From: Aphidius gifuensis
Lineage: Eukaryota; Arthropoda; Insecta; Hymenoptera; Braconidae
DNA: 64,000 nucleotides
Assembly (NCBI RefSeq): GCF_014905175.1
Contig: NC_057793.1
Location: forward strand, 2,046,001 to 2,110,000
Reading direction: 5' to 3'
The position numbers and the translations under genes were made by a program. The first letter of the stretch is position 1. Every line of letters starts with the position of its first letter. Positions 1 to 13,018 of the stretch are shown piece after piece. The notes below the pieces were generated by a model. That model was not told the origin of the DNA. It saw nothing but the letters and a program-made list of their open reading frames with translations, and searched no databases.

Positions 1-207
1 TGACACTTGACTTCCTAGATAATCAACAACTAAAGCTCAAGGTGAAAAATAGATAAATTATATTTTTTTTTTTGTAATGATGATTTATGAATTCTATAAA
101 GAAAAATTGTTGCCTTTTTTTCGATTTTTTTTCACTCAATTTCTTCATAGAAGTGTGCTGTTTATATGTGTCATTAATTATTATTTTTTTTTTATTTACT
201 ACCTTAC

Positions 208-2710
208 TGTTGCTGCTGCATGATAAACAATACTAATTTTTTCACAAAGCATATTTCTGTCTTCGATTGAAATTCCAAGCCCAGGAAGTGAAACATCGCC
301 ATTGACAATGCCGACAGTTTTATGCATCGTTTCTAAGCCACGTTGATTTTTAACTTTTTCGAAAAGCTAGATTTAAAAAACAAACAAAATAACATGTTAT
401 TGATGAACTCAATTATACTAATGGAAAATAATATTTATCAACAAAAAAATCAGCCAGGAAATCATTAGGTAGAAATTAATTTTATTTACTTTTTTTGTAC
501 AACCGTTATTGTTTGATTGTTTGAAAATAAAAAAATTATAAAAGATCATTACTTATTTTTTAAAATGACCCAAGAAATCACCTTTTGCTTATTTAATTTA
601 TTTGTAAAATATCTGCACATGGAAAACTCTTTTTTTTATATAAATTTTTTTCAAAAATATTTATTTTCCATCAGAATTACGTCAAGTGTTTTTTCAAATT
701 CAATTTAAAGTATAAATAATTTAAATGAATTTCAGGATATTTATAATTTCTTTTCAATAAAAATTAAACAGATAAATTATAAAATTTCTAAATACATCAA
801 GAAGATGTCAATTGAATAGAAAAAAAATTTCTAAAATGTTGCAGCTGTTGATCGACAACAGCATAATGTAATTTAAAAATTTATTATTGTGTAACAAAAT
901 CATATGATGTGGGAAAAATATATTTTCTTTAAGAAAATAAATAAACTAAATTATAAAAAAAAATTCTTCATCGAAAAAAAAACGACAAATATATTTTAAA
1001 AATCGAATGAATAATAATAAAAATTCAAGCAAAAATAATATAATAAAATAATACAAGTATAGAAATAATTTTAATACAAAAAATAAAAATAAATAAATTA
1101 AATGTTTATTTAAAAGTGCTCAGAATGACTTTGCATTTCATCATCGAAATATTTTCATGTGTGGGTATACGCGAGTCAATCGAGATCTACAATAAAAATT
1201 GCATATATATTTTTTTAAAAATATTTAAATTTTTTTTTAACTTCTGTTTACAATGTGCAATATAAATTTCTAGATGTTTATAATTTTTATAATGTTTATA
1301 ATAGACAGAGAGAGACAGGCCAAGGAGCATACAGTGAGAGTAAATTAAATAAATTAAATAAAACATGTTTCGAGTATTCAAGTAGTGGCACTTGACATCT
1401 CTTGCCTCATTTATAATTTATCATTGTTGTTATTATTTTACAATTGTTTATAAAAGGTGAATAATTTAACTGTAAGGATAAGCATCAAATTGACTTGCCA
1501 TGTAGTAAAAACAAAATTTAAAAAATAAATAAACCTTTTTTTTTTCTTTTTCATTTGACTCATTATTTTTTTAAAAAAATATAAAACTTTTATATCGTAA
1601 TTTTATAGAAAAACACGTTTTAGATAATTGTTATTATTGGTAATTAATATTTGTATACTTTCAAGTTGAAATTAGAATATTATAAAATAATTTAAACGTG
1701 ATAAATTAAATTGAAATATATAATTCACTGTCACGCGATCATCATTTTGAATAAACTCAAAATTTCAACGTTTTTTTTATTTTTATTTTTTCAATCGCGC
1801 AACAGGTTGTTAGTTCCAGCTGGTATCATCATCTTGAATAAACGTATTTTAGTATAATTTTTGTATTTTTCCTTTAGAAAAAAAAAAAAAAATGATGAAA
1901 AAAAAAATTTTAACTAATTTTTTACACGTGGCGATAGAAAAATATTTATTCTACGATATTATGATGATGAAAATAAAAAAAAAGGAGGTTGATTAAGAAA
2001 TACCAATGATTGTATATTAAAAATTTAAAAAATAAATAAAATTGAATCGACTGAATCAACGAATATTTAAAATTCAAACGCAAATGGGAAATTTCGACCT
2101 GTTGGCCTTGTTTTACTTTCTGAAAATTATACGTTACAGTGTGGTATACTTAAAACATCATTTAGTTTGTTATTACGTTAAATAATCGTAAGAAAAAGTA
2201 AAAAAAAAAAATTATATATATATGTGACATAAGTTTTGCCGGTAAGTACTTTCACCAGACATGATAAAACACGTCCTCACATCTTTACTCATTCTCTCAT
2301 CGAGGCCTTGACTCTGTTTTCTGCAAATACGAGAACAGAAAAAGCAAAAATCTCTTGGCTCTCATTCATTTTCAATATTATTATTTAAATAATATTTATT
2401 CAATAAATTATAAATAAATAACTTTTTTACTAATGTTTTTAAACACAATAAATATGAAAAAATTAAAATGAAATTTTTTAATTTTTATACTCACTGCTGA
2501 ATTAAATATTTCATCAAGACGATGTTTTGGATCTTTTCCTTTTTTTGGTCTTACTAATAAGTATATTTTTTCAATTTTTGGAATACAACGTAAAAATTTT
2601 TCCACCAATACTTTTCCAAGAAATCCAGTACCACCGGTTATCAATATTTTTTTACCCTCAAACATATCTGCTATCCGATCAGGTAATTCTTCTATTTTCG
2701 TTTCCGTCAT
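208..2710 (-). CDS. Fatty acyl-CoA reductase A, first two coding exons (gene runs off the left edge)
   Basis: Partial gene. Exon 1 (2710-2495) encodes 72 residues with the NAD(P)H-binding motif TGGTGFLG at residues 25-32 and the family signature IYLLVRPKKGK. It ends at a GTGAGT donor in phase 0. Exon 2 (366-208) follows a TAG acceptor and encodes 53 residues including VNGDVSLPGLGIS and VYHAAAT, both typical of FARs, and ends at a GTAAGG donor. A 13-nt 5'UTR stretch before the ATG begins at an ACAG acceptor (2724-2727), so a further upstream noncoding exon is expected. The catalytic YxxxK and the C-terminal FAR_C domain must lie left of the window. As a family these enzymes reduce fatty acyl-CoA to fatty alcohol at the endoplasmic reticulum. 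The intron directly after HAAAT is not seen in the other four copies here. The FAR assignment is firm; substrate is unknown. Confidence 0.93.
367..2494 (-). other. Intron 1 of FAR-A
   Basis: About 2.1 kb of AT-rich DNA between two in-phase FAR-A exons. It holds short poly-A/T runs and nothing recognisable as coding. A good plus-strand donor-like site (GCCG|GTAAGT near 2243) is present but no plus-strand exon could be built around it. Confidence 0.75.
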
Positions 2711-2723
2711 TTTTCTTAATTAT

Positions 2724-5700
2724 CTGTAAATAAATTTAATTATTTCAATTAATAAATTGCCTTAAATTTATCACAGAAAAAATTACCAACAAATAACAAT
2801 TAATATCTAAAATGAATATTTCGTTAATTTCGAAAATTGTGGTTTTTAAATTTTCATCATATAGTGTATATTAAATCGGTATTTGTAAAAATAAAATTAA
2901 TATAAATAATTAGCTACTGAATTTAATGGCAATTTATAAAATAAACATAAAATCATATGGAATGTAAATTGTTGGTTATTACTACTACGTGAAGAAAATA
3001 AGATTAATAGAAAAAAAATTACAGAAAGAGTCAAGGCAAAGTTCTCTGTTAAAAGACCAACAATTTATTTAAATTACGATCACTGGGAACGTTTACTGAA
3101 CCTGGCTAGATATTACATAGAAATATTTATTTATATTTTTTATTTAATTTTATCTTATTTATTTATTTTTCTAATCATGTGCAAAAAAATGACCGAGTAA
3201 TTACGACAGTAAATATTTTTTAATTATTTTTTTTTGTTTATAATTATTATTATTATTATAATATTTATTTATATTTTTTTTTTCACTGAAATATTTATTT
3301 TTCATCTATTATTTTTCTATAGAAATTAATTATTCATTTTTCATTTTATTATTAAATTCAAAATAATAATTTGAAATTTTTTTTTTTTTCGATTTTTTTT
3401 TTTAGATATTTTTAGCTAATTGGCTTATAAGTTTTTTATGAAATTTTTTATTTCTATTAATTGTGGTTAATCTTGATCTTAAAATTTCATATATCATTGA
3501 TTCTCTTTCGAAATAATTATAATTTTATTTTTTCATAATAATTTGTAACGCGTGTATTTGGCAATAAAAAAAACTGGTTTTCATATGCAATTTGATAAAT
3601 GGGTTTTACATAGAGGTCATTGTGAAGATATTTAAAAAATAATTATTAATAAAATAGTTACAATAAATGTGCATACAAAAATCATGAGAAAAAAAAAAAA
3701 TAACATGTACATTTATTTTTTGTTTCAAATTAACGTCAAATATCTTTAAAGGGAATTGAGAAATTCAGGTATTTTTTTATTTTTTTATGTAATTAGAAAG
3801 GTCTTTTTTTTTTTTTTTATTATAGTATTTAAAATCAGGTGAATAGAGTCGTAATTCTTTCAAATAATATATTATAAAATTGCTGTTACAATTAAATAAT
3901 CGTAAATAAAAAAAAATATATATTAAAAAAAAAAGAAAAAGTATGGATTTCTTATAAAATTGAAAGTGAATTAATTAATCTCTTGTTTCCAAGATTAAAC
4001 ATTCTTCTTATTGACGAAATTTTTTTTCAAATGTCAACATCATTCAACTACTTTTTCAAAAAAAATAATACGATGATTTTATAATAAAATTATGCAATAT
4101 AAATTATTTAACAAAGAAATCAGTCAAATGACAAATCAAAAAAAAAAAAATTTCAACAAATGTAACAAATCATATTTTTGAATAGTAAAAAAATTAAAAA
4201 AAAAATATATTAATACTAATAAAAACACTATCCACTTTGGCACATTGAAATTTAGTGCAAATAAATTTTTTCATTAATAAAAATTCACTTACATTTACAA
4301 TTAAATATCAACACTTTAAATTAACAAAATACTAATTTTAAAAAATGAATATTTAACGTATATTTTGACAAATATTAAGATGTTAATTTTTTTATCAAAA
4401 GTTTAAAATTATAAGTAAAAATATTTGAAATAAATTTTATAGTTTATTTTTTTTTTCAAATTTAAATGTGAACGAATGGTTGGTCGATCACCGACTGAAC
4501 AAATTCAGACAAAAGTCACCAAGCTCAGCTCAACAACGTAAACGTTTGTGTGTTGAGATAAGTCAAGAAGTGAGTTGGTTTGTATTTGGTTTGTAAGGCT
4601 AAGAAAAAAAAAAAATAATATTTTAAAAAAACAACATAGTTAATTTATTGAGTTTATAATCATATTCAACGTATCAAAATAATTTACGACATAAAATTCA
4701 AGCTGTTTTCTAAATTCTATGGCTATTGACTAATTCGATTATTTAAATTTAAATTTTTCAATGATAGAGGTCAAAATTGCAACGGATATTTCGATTTTAC
4801 TAATTTTAATAATTTTTTGCTTTATCATTTTTTTAAAACAGGTTCCAAAAGAATGCATGACGTTAAATTTTCATGATGAAATTTGATCAAGGTTATTTTT
4901 AAATATTATTTTTAAATATACATAATTATTATATTTTTATATTTGATATTAAATATAAATAAATATCAATAAAAATATTGTGAATGATAAAAAATTGAAT
5001 AAAAAAATTATAGAAATTTTTTATTCTTCATTGATGGATTTTAAATTTTTTTTTTTTGAAAATTCTTTATTGTTGATTGATGATGATTATAATTATTTAT
5101 ATTTGATAAATAATAATATACTTGTTGTTGTTTATATTTGAAAAAATAATATATGGAAAAAAAATTTAATTAAAATAATTTTTTTAAGGTTTGATTGACA
5201 TCCCTGTTGAATTTTTTATTTATCTTAAAAATAAAAAATTCAAGGTAGACGTTTGAAAGTCACTGTATCTGAAGGTGAATAGAACAAAAAAAAAATTTTT
5301 TTAAATATCAAAATGATTGTAAACAACAAAATAATAATTATTTTTTCTAATTATTTTTCTATTTAAATTATTATTTTAAATAAACTTGAAAATGTAATTT
5401 TTTTTTCTGTTGATATTATTTCAAGGTATTTTTCGTTTTTTATATTATATTTTATATTTTTAGGCTTTCACTAATTTAATCTGCAGCAAATGATGAGTGA
5501 CGAAAATGATATAATATACAGCCAGTAATTTTTTTATATTTTTTATTTTATAATTTAGATAACAAGTGAAATTTTACCATGAAATTTTGATGAAATAAAA
5601 ATTTTAAAAAAGTATATTTTATTTATGTAAAAACAAGTTTGTCTATTATTATAAATTTGGGGTTTTTATTTATTTGAATAATCAAGACAATTCCAGTAAT

Positions 5701-6507
5701 TTTTATAAAGAAAAAAAAAATAAAACGTAATAATTTCGATTAAAAATTTGCCTGAGATTTCGATGGAATTTAATTTTGTTTCAAAATCGAGATATTTATG
5801 TAAATTTAATGATCAAAAAGTTGGGATTTCCAATGAGTCATTCGATTTTTTTTTATAACTTTATTATTCGTTTCGAAATTAATTTTTAACTTTAATTCTA
5901 GGGATGAAAATAAAATAAATAAATTTCATTTAATTTTCTTTTTTTTCTAATGACAATTTGATATATAAAAATTGACACAAATAATTTGTATTGAGGTTTG
6001 AATTTAAACGGGAATGCCAAAGCAGTTCGGCCTCTGTTTAACTGACGCAATTTAACTTTCGTGCGCAGTTAAACTTGCTAGTCACTTTGAAATATATATA
6101 AAATGAGAGAGCAAGTTTTACTCGTGAGTTTGGCAATAATTTCAGGATGCCAAAGCTAAATAAACGCACAAACTTACACACATTCTCGTTACACCTTCAC
6201 TTTTTTTTTTTTTTTATAATTAACACAAATTATTACAAATAAATATTTAACGATAATAATAGTCCTTCAAATTTTTATTTATAATCTTAATGACTTTAAA
6301 TCATATAAAACAAAAATTTTATATCTATCTTTAAAAAATTTCTTAATTTATATGTATAATTAATTTAACAATAAAATATTTTACCATTTATAAAATAATT
6401 GAGACATCAAAGTGATAAAAAAAAAACCTATTTTCCTATTATAATAATAAAATTGACTTTCAATTTAATTTTTCTAAATTAATTATTGATCAGTCAATGA
6501 GAATAAA
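2724..6507. other. Intergenic stretch between FAR-A and FAR-B
   Basis: No coding sequence seen in about 3.8 kb. Two more complex patches stand out against the A/T background. One at about 4470-4600 carries a minus-strand Inr-like TTCAGTCGG and could be the distal promoter or first exon of FAR-A. The other at about 6000-6130 carries a TATATATA run within less repetitive sequence. Assignment of either to a gene is a guess. Confidence 0.5.
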
Positions 6508-9500
6508 TTACTTGATAATTTCAACAGTTGTTGCTTGATAATCAATCGAAGAAATAATTGACATAATTCCCCAAATTAATAAAATTCCAATAATCGACAT
6601 AAATAGAATATCAACAATCCAATAAATCATTAAAATTTTACGGCTATGTGGTAAAGTTGATGGATCTTCTTTCAATACAAATTTTCTAATTCCAAGTACA
6701 TATGATTTGAGATAATTATCCCAGCTTAATGTACTCGTATCAATAAAAAAAGTTTCCTTATCATCAGACGAAAGTTCTTTTCTCAATTGTCGAAAACGAT
6801 CATTTCTAAGAAAAATAAATTTATTAGTAATCAATAATTATTAATTAATTATTATTAATTATACTAAATAAAATAAATTAATAATTACTTAAAGACCCAT
6901 GGTTTCATTGTGTAATAATGCAGGAGTTTTAAACCTGATGCAATTTTAGCTTGTACTCGTGTTAAGAAGGGCTTATTTCCAGTAACAAAAAGCATCAAGT
7001 CAATAAAATATGCTGGTAAAAGTTGTAAAAAAAATACAGCTATAATATGAAAATAATAATTTTTAGTCAATTGTCCTCTTGGATACCAAAGAATACCTGA
7101 AGAAAAAAATATTATTTTAGTATTTCTGTATTAATTATTTTTATATAATTTTTTAATTACCTGAAAAAGGATTATCAAGTGCATGTTTTCTACCATATCC
7201 CAATGCTTCACCCCAAGTCAATAAATTTTCTCCACTCTCAGTGACATTCATGTAAATTGGTTTATCTGGTTTTTCAATTCCTACTCTCCATGCAAGTCCT
7301 ATCATAGCATTAATAACAATATCACATGGAATACAATCCATTGTTAAATTTTCATCACAAAGAACTGATCTTATGACACCTTTTGCACCACCAATTGTTA
7401 AACCAGTTGGACCATTTAAACCTTCAACCCAACCAGGTGATGGTTCTTTCCATGATGCTGTAACTAAATACATAAAATTATTATTATTAAAAAAATAACA
7501 TCTTAATGTTTAGAAAATAAATAAAAACATCAAAAAAATATATTACTATCGAATGAAAATAAAAAGCGTCTTATTACTTTCTTTTAGAAATATAAAATAT
7601 TAATTTTAATTTTTTAAATTGATATTTTATAGTAATAGAAATATTTAACTAACCAATTGACGGTCTTGCAACACCAACTGGAAGTTTCGATTTGTTCATT
7701 AAATCTTCACCAAGTGATTTAGTATAAGCATAGGTATTTGGAAAATCACCAAGTATATTTGGTGTTATTAATTCCAATGTTTTATTATCAACAAGTTCAA
7801 TCAATGTCATAACGTCGTCTGGTGACATTGGACTTGAATACATTTTTTCTTCTAATACAGGCTCACTGCAGTGTGTAAATGAAGTTGATACATGAACCAA
7901 TGATTCCAAATTTTTCATCTAAATTAACAAAAATTATTTATTATTAAATTATTAAATTTATTATTTAAATTATTGTATTATATTTTTTTTCAACATTTGA
8001 TTATTAAATTTAATATACGTTATTAATTTACATTGAAAATAAATTAAGTATATAAAAAAAAAAAAATAGATTATTTGTCTTTGGCATCACGCAAATGCAA
8101 AATAATTATTTTTTATTATTTTTATTATTATTTATACTGAAGGACGAGTATGATAAAAGTGAGAGGGTTTTTCCCGTCTTAATAATTCATCAAACCTGTT
8201 TCATAATGTTCCATGAATTGGATAGGTCATGAAAAAAAAAAATCTTCAAGGGAAAATAATTTAAAAAAAAAAGAAAGTAAATCATTAAGAAATTTAATTT
8301 TTTTTTTGGTTTTTTCAATTAATTAATTAATTAATATGTAAATTAAAAAATCTATTTAAAGTTGATGAGAAAATGTTGAATTTTAAAATGAACAATCCTA
8401 TTAAATTTTTATTGAATTATTTTTTCCTTTCTCATGACATTGACATTCATGAAACAATGAAATACTTGATTATTATATTTATATGCTATTTAATAATGGA
8501 CCTTGATTTGGCACAATGATAACTTACCTGTTTGGCAAGATTTATAAGATTTTTAGTGCCTTTTGTATTCATGGCAACAGCATCCTTGAGTGGAATATCG
8601 AACTTGACATTAGCTGCCACATTAAATATCACTGAAATCTCATTAATAAGTTGGCCTTTGTTCACTGTTGATAGACCAAGATCATCAAGCGTGCTATCAC
8701 CAGACATGGCTATTACTTTTTTTAAATACTCTGGATGCTTTTCTTGTAATTGTTTAAATGGCTCTTGCTAAAAGGAAAATAAAATAATTTTTTTTTATAT
8801 ATTTTTTTCTTTATCATTTTATCAAATTATCAAGAATTTTTTATGCATTAACTAAAGAGTTGATCTTGATTATCTTGTTTTTTAAAACAAGCAAATATAA
8901 CAAAATTTTTATAAAATTAAATTGAAGGAAAAGATTTGTATATTTTTTTTTTTTACATCAAGTTTCATCATTATGAATAAATATATTGATTATATATCAT
9001 ATTTTTTTTCATCACACGCACAAATACCAAAGTAAATTATCATGGTCAAATTCTATAGCAAGTTTTGCAATAAAAAAATAATAAATAAATAAAGCATAAT
9101 TTGCTTTATTGATATAATTTAAAAGTAAAAATAAAAATTATTAAATTATTTGTTGATCAAGCAAATATTAAATCAATAATAACATTTTACCAAAAAAACA
9201 TTGTGTAATAAAATTTTATAATGAAATTTATATTAAACTTGAAAAAATATAATTTAAAAAAAAATTTAATTTTCATAATTTATTATTTATTTAAATTTAT
9301 TCATTTTCTAGTTGAATTTCTAAAAGTCATCAAATTTAATGACTATTTTAATGAAATATTTTTATAATTTATTTATTTAATTTTTGTAATATTTTTTCAT
9401 TCATAAAATAATTTTATTTGTAATTTAAATTTTTTTTTACTTTTATTTTTTGTGTTAATTTAATAAAAAGGAAGAAGTTAATTATCAGTAGGATGATAAT

Positions 9501-9832
9501 GATTAAGCAAATAAAAAAACCTTTTTTTTCAAAAAAGAATTTCACACTTTTTCTAATAGTAAAAAAATAAACCAAAAAGTTTTTTTTATAAATTTACTAT
9601 GAACTATTAATAATTAAAAAAAATTAATTTATCTTACTTGAAGCATTGATTGTAATCTTGCTTGTGAATCAAGGCCTTTTTTTTCACGAACAAGAATATA
9701 AATATTTCCAATATTTCGACAACTTGTTAGTAATTTAACTAGCAATACTTTTCCCATAAATCCAGTTGCACCAGTTATAAAAACATTACGCTTTTCAAAC
9801 CATTCTGGTATCGTTGGTTCATTAATACCCAT
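6508..9832 (-). CDS. Fatty acyl-CoA reductase B, complete, 6 coding exons
   Basis: Exons, minus strand: 9832-9638, 8767-8528, 7918-7654, 7463-7161, 7096-6889, 6805-6508. All junctions are GT-AG and keep frame, giving 502 aa, the usual FAR length. TGATGFMG (residues 20-27) is the cofactor-binding motif and YAYTK (208-212) the YxxxK catalytic pair. RPSIV and PGWVEGLNGPTG follow, then the FAR_C domain with WVFKNDRFRQL, and a hydrophobic segment (ILMIYWIVDILF and after) near the C-terminus that should anchor it in the ER or peroxisome membrane. The start is the ATG at 9832; upstream in-frame sequence ends at a TTTAG acceptor (9850-9849), so the first exon is partly 5'UTR. Odd feature: the usual FHSAAT motif reads FNVAAN, so the conserved His and Thr are both Asn. 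It may be active or specialised; sequence alone cannot say. Confidence 0.95.
7919..8527 (-). other. Intron 2 of FAR-B
   Basis: About 600 bases of AT-rich intron with no recognisable element. Confidence 0.75.
8768..9637 (-). other. Intron 1 of FAR-B
   Basis: About 870 bases of AT-rich intron with no recognisable element. Confidence 0.75.
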
Positions 9833-10198
9833 CTTTGCTGGCTTTAATCTAAACAAAAAAATAAAAATTACTATATTTTAATTATAAAAAAATGAATAAT
9901 TCATAAACATTTATTATTCAATCGATTAATTCATAATTTGAAAGTCATTCGTTATTCAACGAAACAATTACTTTGTCGACGTAATTATGAATTACAAAAA
10001 ATACATTTGAATACATTGTAAAAAAAGTTTGATATAAACAAAAAAATGTATGAATAAAAAAAAAATTTTATTCATAAATAAATCAATGTTAAAAAAAAAA
10101 AGGAAATTTATTTATAAAATTTAATAAATAATATTAATTATATTTTTAAATCAAATTAATTTAAAAAGTTAAAAGTTTTATAATTGTTTTAAATACCT

Positions 10199-10308
10199 GA
10201 AGTTAATTATTTAATTATTTTTTGATTTGGTTGATATGTGTATGATACAGTTGATGATTTTGTTTAAAAAATTTCTGGATATATATTTGCGTCCAGTCAC
10301 TATCGATA
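10199..10308 (-). promoter_or_regulatory. Candidate promoter and leader of FAR-B
   Basis: Minus strand, 5' to 3': a DRE-type palindrome TATCGATA (10301-10308), a TATATAT run (10280-10286), then leader sequence ending at CAG|GTATTT near 10198. That site could be the donor partner of the acceptor at 9850-9849 just before the FAR-B start. The placement fits a TATA-containing promoter with a short noncoding first exon. Such motifs arise by chance in AT-rich DNA, so this rests mainly on position. Confidence 0.35.
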
Positions 10309-10458
10309 CCCGTTAAAGACTGAATCGTGTTTCTTCTTTACAAACTCTTGATACTTGATGGCATCAGATGTTTGTGATTCACCTTCTGATGTTGTTTCTA
10401 CATTTATCTGAGCTCGTTGATTATTACTGTCATTATTTTTAACTAATGCATATTTTAT
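10300..10458 (-). other. Unassigned 52-codon open stretch with coding-like composition, no ATG
   Basis: Minus strand. An in-frame TAA lies just upstream and a TAG ends the stretch. The 52 residues are polar and non-repetitive (for example INVETTSEGESQTSDAIKYQ, then a basic patch VKKKHD), unlike the Phe/Lys/Asn-rich translations usual in this DNA. There is no ATG and only a weak acceptor-like ATTAG at its start. It could be the terminal exon of an unseen gene, a relic, or simply a less AT-rich FAR-B promoter region. I do not recognise it. Confidence 0.25.
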
Positions 10459-10930
10459 TTATTCATCATTGATATGTCAAAGTGTTTATGATATTTTTAG
10501 TTTTTTGTTAAATGACTTTGTATTATCCACAAGGAAATTAAAAAAAAAAATTATCATTATAGTAATTTTTATCATTATTATTTTTCGATAGTCATGTTTT
10601 GTTTTTTTGTTCATCAAATAAACGATCAAAAAAAAATTTATTTAAATAATATATTTGTACTTGAAAATGTTTGTTTTTTAAAAAAATAAAAGTAACGAAA
10701 ATATTAATAAAAAGATTTATTATAAATTATCATGTATAATATAATGTATAAATTTTATCAAGCTTAATTTAATGAAAAAGAAAAAAAAAAAAATTTCATT
10801 AATATTTTTCATTTAACCCTTGACCAACGATTAATTTATTGAAATAGAAAAAAAAAAAAAATTATATATATTTATATTATGATGAAAAAAAGATAAATAA
10901 ATAAATTTATTTTATATTTTTGTTGGTTAT

Positions 10931-13018
10931 TTAAATCATAGTGAATAATAAATAAACAATAGGAACAATCATTCCAGTACTTGTCCAAGATGCACCAAGA
11001 ATTAATTTAAAAATCCACCAAATGAGTCCAAGAACAGCAGCTTGAAGACCAAGATTAGCAAACATAAGCCTGCATCAACGTAAAAAAACAAAATTAATTT
11101 ATATTTAATAAACAAATAAATATTAACAAAACAAAATACAAAATTTAATCTTACATGTTATCTTTTGAACGAGCTTTTTTCAATGTTTTCAATGGTTCTT
11201 TGCTCAAATAAACTCTAACACCTTTGGTAAGTTCAACAAAGTAATCCTCCCAACACAAAGATCTAATATCCAAGCCAAAAATATTTTTATCCTCAGCTGA
11301 TAGTGATTCATGTAGCTCCAACATTTTTGGATTATTAAATTTCCACTCGGTAAATATAAAACGTTCCAAACGACCCAATGAATTATTGATGTTTGTATGC
11401 ATACGTACAAGACTAAAATAAATAAATAATAATTAATTAAATATTCAATTAGTTATAAATTAAATAACGATATAAAAAATATATATATTTACATTGGACG
11501 ACCACCAGCAACTTTGGTGACAGTATCAAGTATATAGGCAGGAATTAAATGAACAAATATTGATGAAATTCGATAAAGCCAAATTGATGGTAATAATTTT
11601 AAATGTGGATACCAAACTGCACCACAAAGAGGATATTTATGAAGATATGAATTTATTTTATTCTCAATTTGTGTCCATTTAAATGGATTGCAAGTACTTG
11701 AAGTACAATGATATACTTTAATTCCAGCACTTCTGTTAAGAAAGAAAATTTTTAATCATTTAATTATTAAACTGATATAAAAATATTATGTTAAACTTAC
11801 TCATCACGACCAACAACATAACCAGCAACAATTAAAGCATTGACAACAATATCAACTGGAATGTAATCATTAATAATATTAGCTGCAACTGGAAGTCTTC
11901 TAACAACTCCTTTACTTGCACCCAAAAGAAAACCTTGTGGACCATTTTTTGATGTTGTCCAACCAGGAACTGGTTCATGCCATGCTCCAGTAACTATTAA
12001 TTTTATTATTATTAATAAACAAAAAACAATATAAAACTGGGGAATAATATTTTTATCATTTAATTAACTTACTCATGGAGGGACGTACAATACCAGCTGG
12101 TACTTTTCCATTGACAACTTCATGCTCAGCCAAATGTTTTGTAAATGTATATGAATTTGGATGATCTTTTAATAATTCTGGTGATTTTGCTTCAAGAGCA
12201 TTTGTATCTAGCTCATTTGATAATTTTAATAATTCAACAACATCAGCTGGTGCTGGATAAATTTGTTCTTTTGTTTCCAATAGAAATGAATTAACATAAG
12301 CACTAGAAACATGAACTAAACTCTGTAAGAAAAAATAGATAAAAAAAATATAAAATTAACAAGTTATTCTGGTAAATAATAAATAAAATTAGATTAAAAA
12401 AAATATATATGAATAAATAAAACATATTTAAGTAGTTTTTATTATGTATGTTGTTTACCTTGAGATTTCTTATTTCTTGACTCAACTGAACAACTCTACG
12501 TGTTCCAAGTAAATTAGTTTCAATAGCTGCTTTTAATGTACCTTCAAAGTCCAATGTTGCTGCTGAATGAAATATAATATTAACATGTTCAACAAGAGTT
12601 AATCTATCTTCACTAGATAAACCCAAATTTTCATCACCAACATCACCAGATATTGCAATTAGCTTATTGAAACAATCACTTTTTCCATCTTCACGAAGTT
12701 TTTCGAAAACCTGTGCAATAATTTAGAAATACATTTATAATTATAAATTAAATTTTTTACAATAAACAAATAAACCCAAATAATATCTAACCTAAAAAAA
12801 TATATAAATTAAATGGTAATAATATTTACCGAATTTTTAGTTAATTCTTCAAGTCTTTCATTGATATTTTTTCCTTTTTTTGGACGTATTAATAAATAAA
12901 TATTATTAACATTTGTACATCTTAATAATTTATCAATTAAACAACTTCCAAGAAAGCCAGTACCACCGGTTATAAAAACATTTTTATTATGATAAAATTC
13001 AACAACTCGTGATGCCAT
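10931..13018 (-). CDS. Fatty acyl-CoA reductase C, complete, 7 coding exons
   Basis: Exons, minus strand: 13018-12830, 12710-12459, 12322-12073, 11993-11801, 11732-11493, 11412-11155, 11069-10931. Every junction is GT-AG and in phase, giving 506 aa. TGGTGFLG lies at residues 17-24 and IYLLIRPKKGK follows; NIIFHSAATLDFE is the conserved core and YTFTK (205-209) the catalytic YxxxK. PVPGW and YIPVDIVVNALI precede the FAR_C domain with FTEWKFNN and LCWEDYF. The last exon encodes a hydrophobic tail (LGLIWWIFKLIL and onward) expected to be membrane-embedded. The ATG at 13018 is chosen because the codons upstream contain no other ATG. An AATAAA-like signal follows the stop. It is tandem with FAR-B in the same orientation. 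Substrate specificity cannot be read. Confidence 0.95.

Noticed and set aside
2243..2250. Strong plus-strand donor GCCG|GTAAGT inside FAR-A intron 1
   Set aside because: No exon could be defined upstream and no acceptor partner downstream; probably chance or an unsupported antisense transcript.
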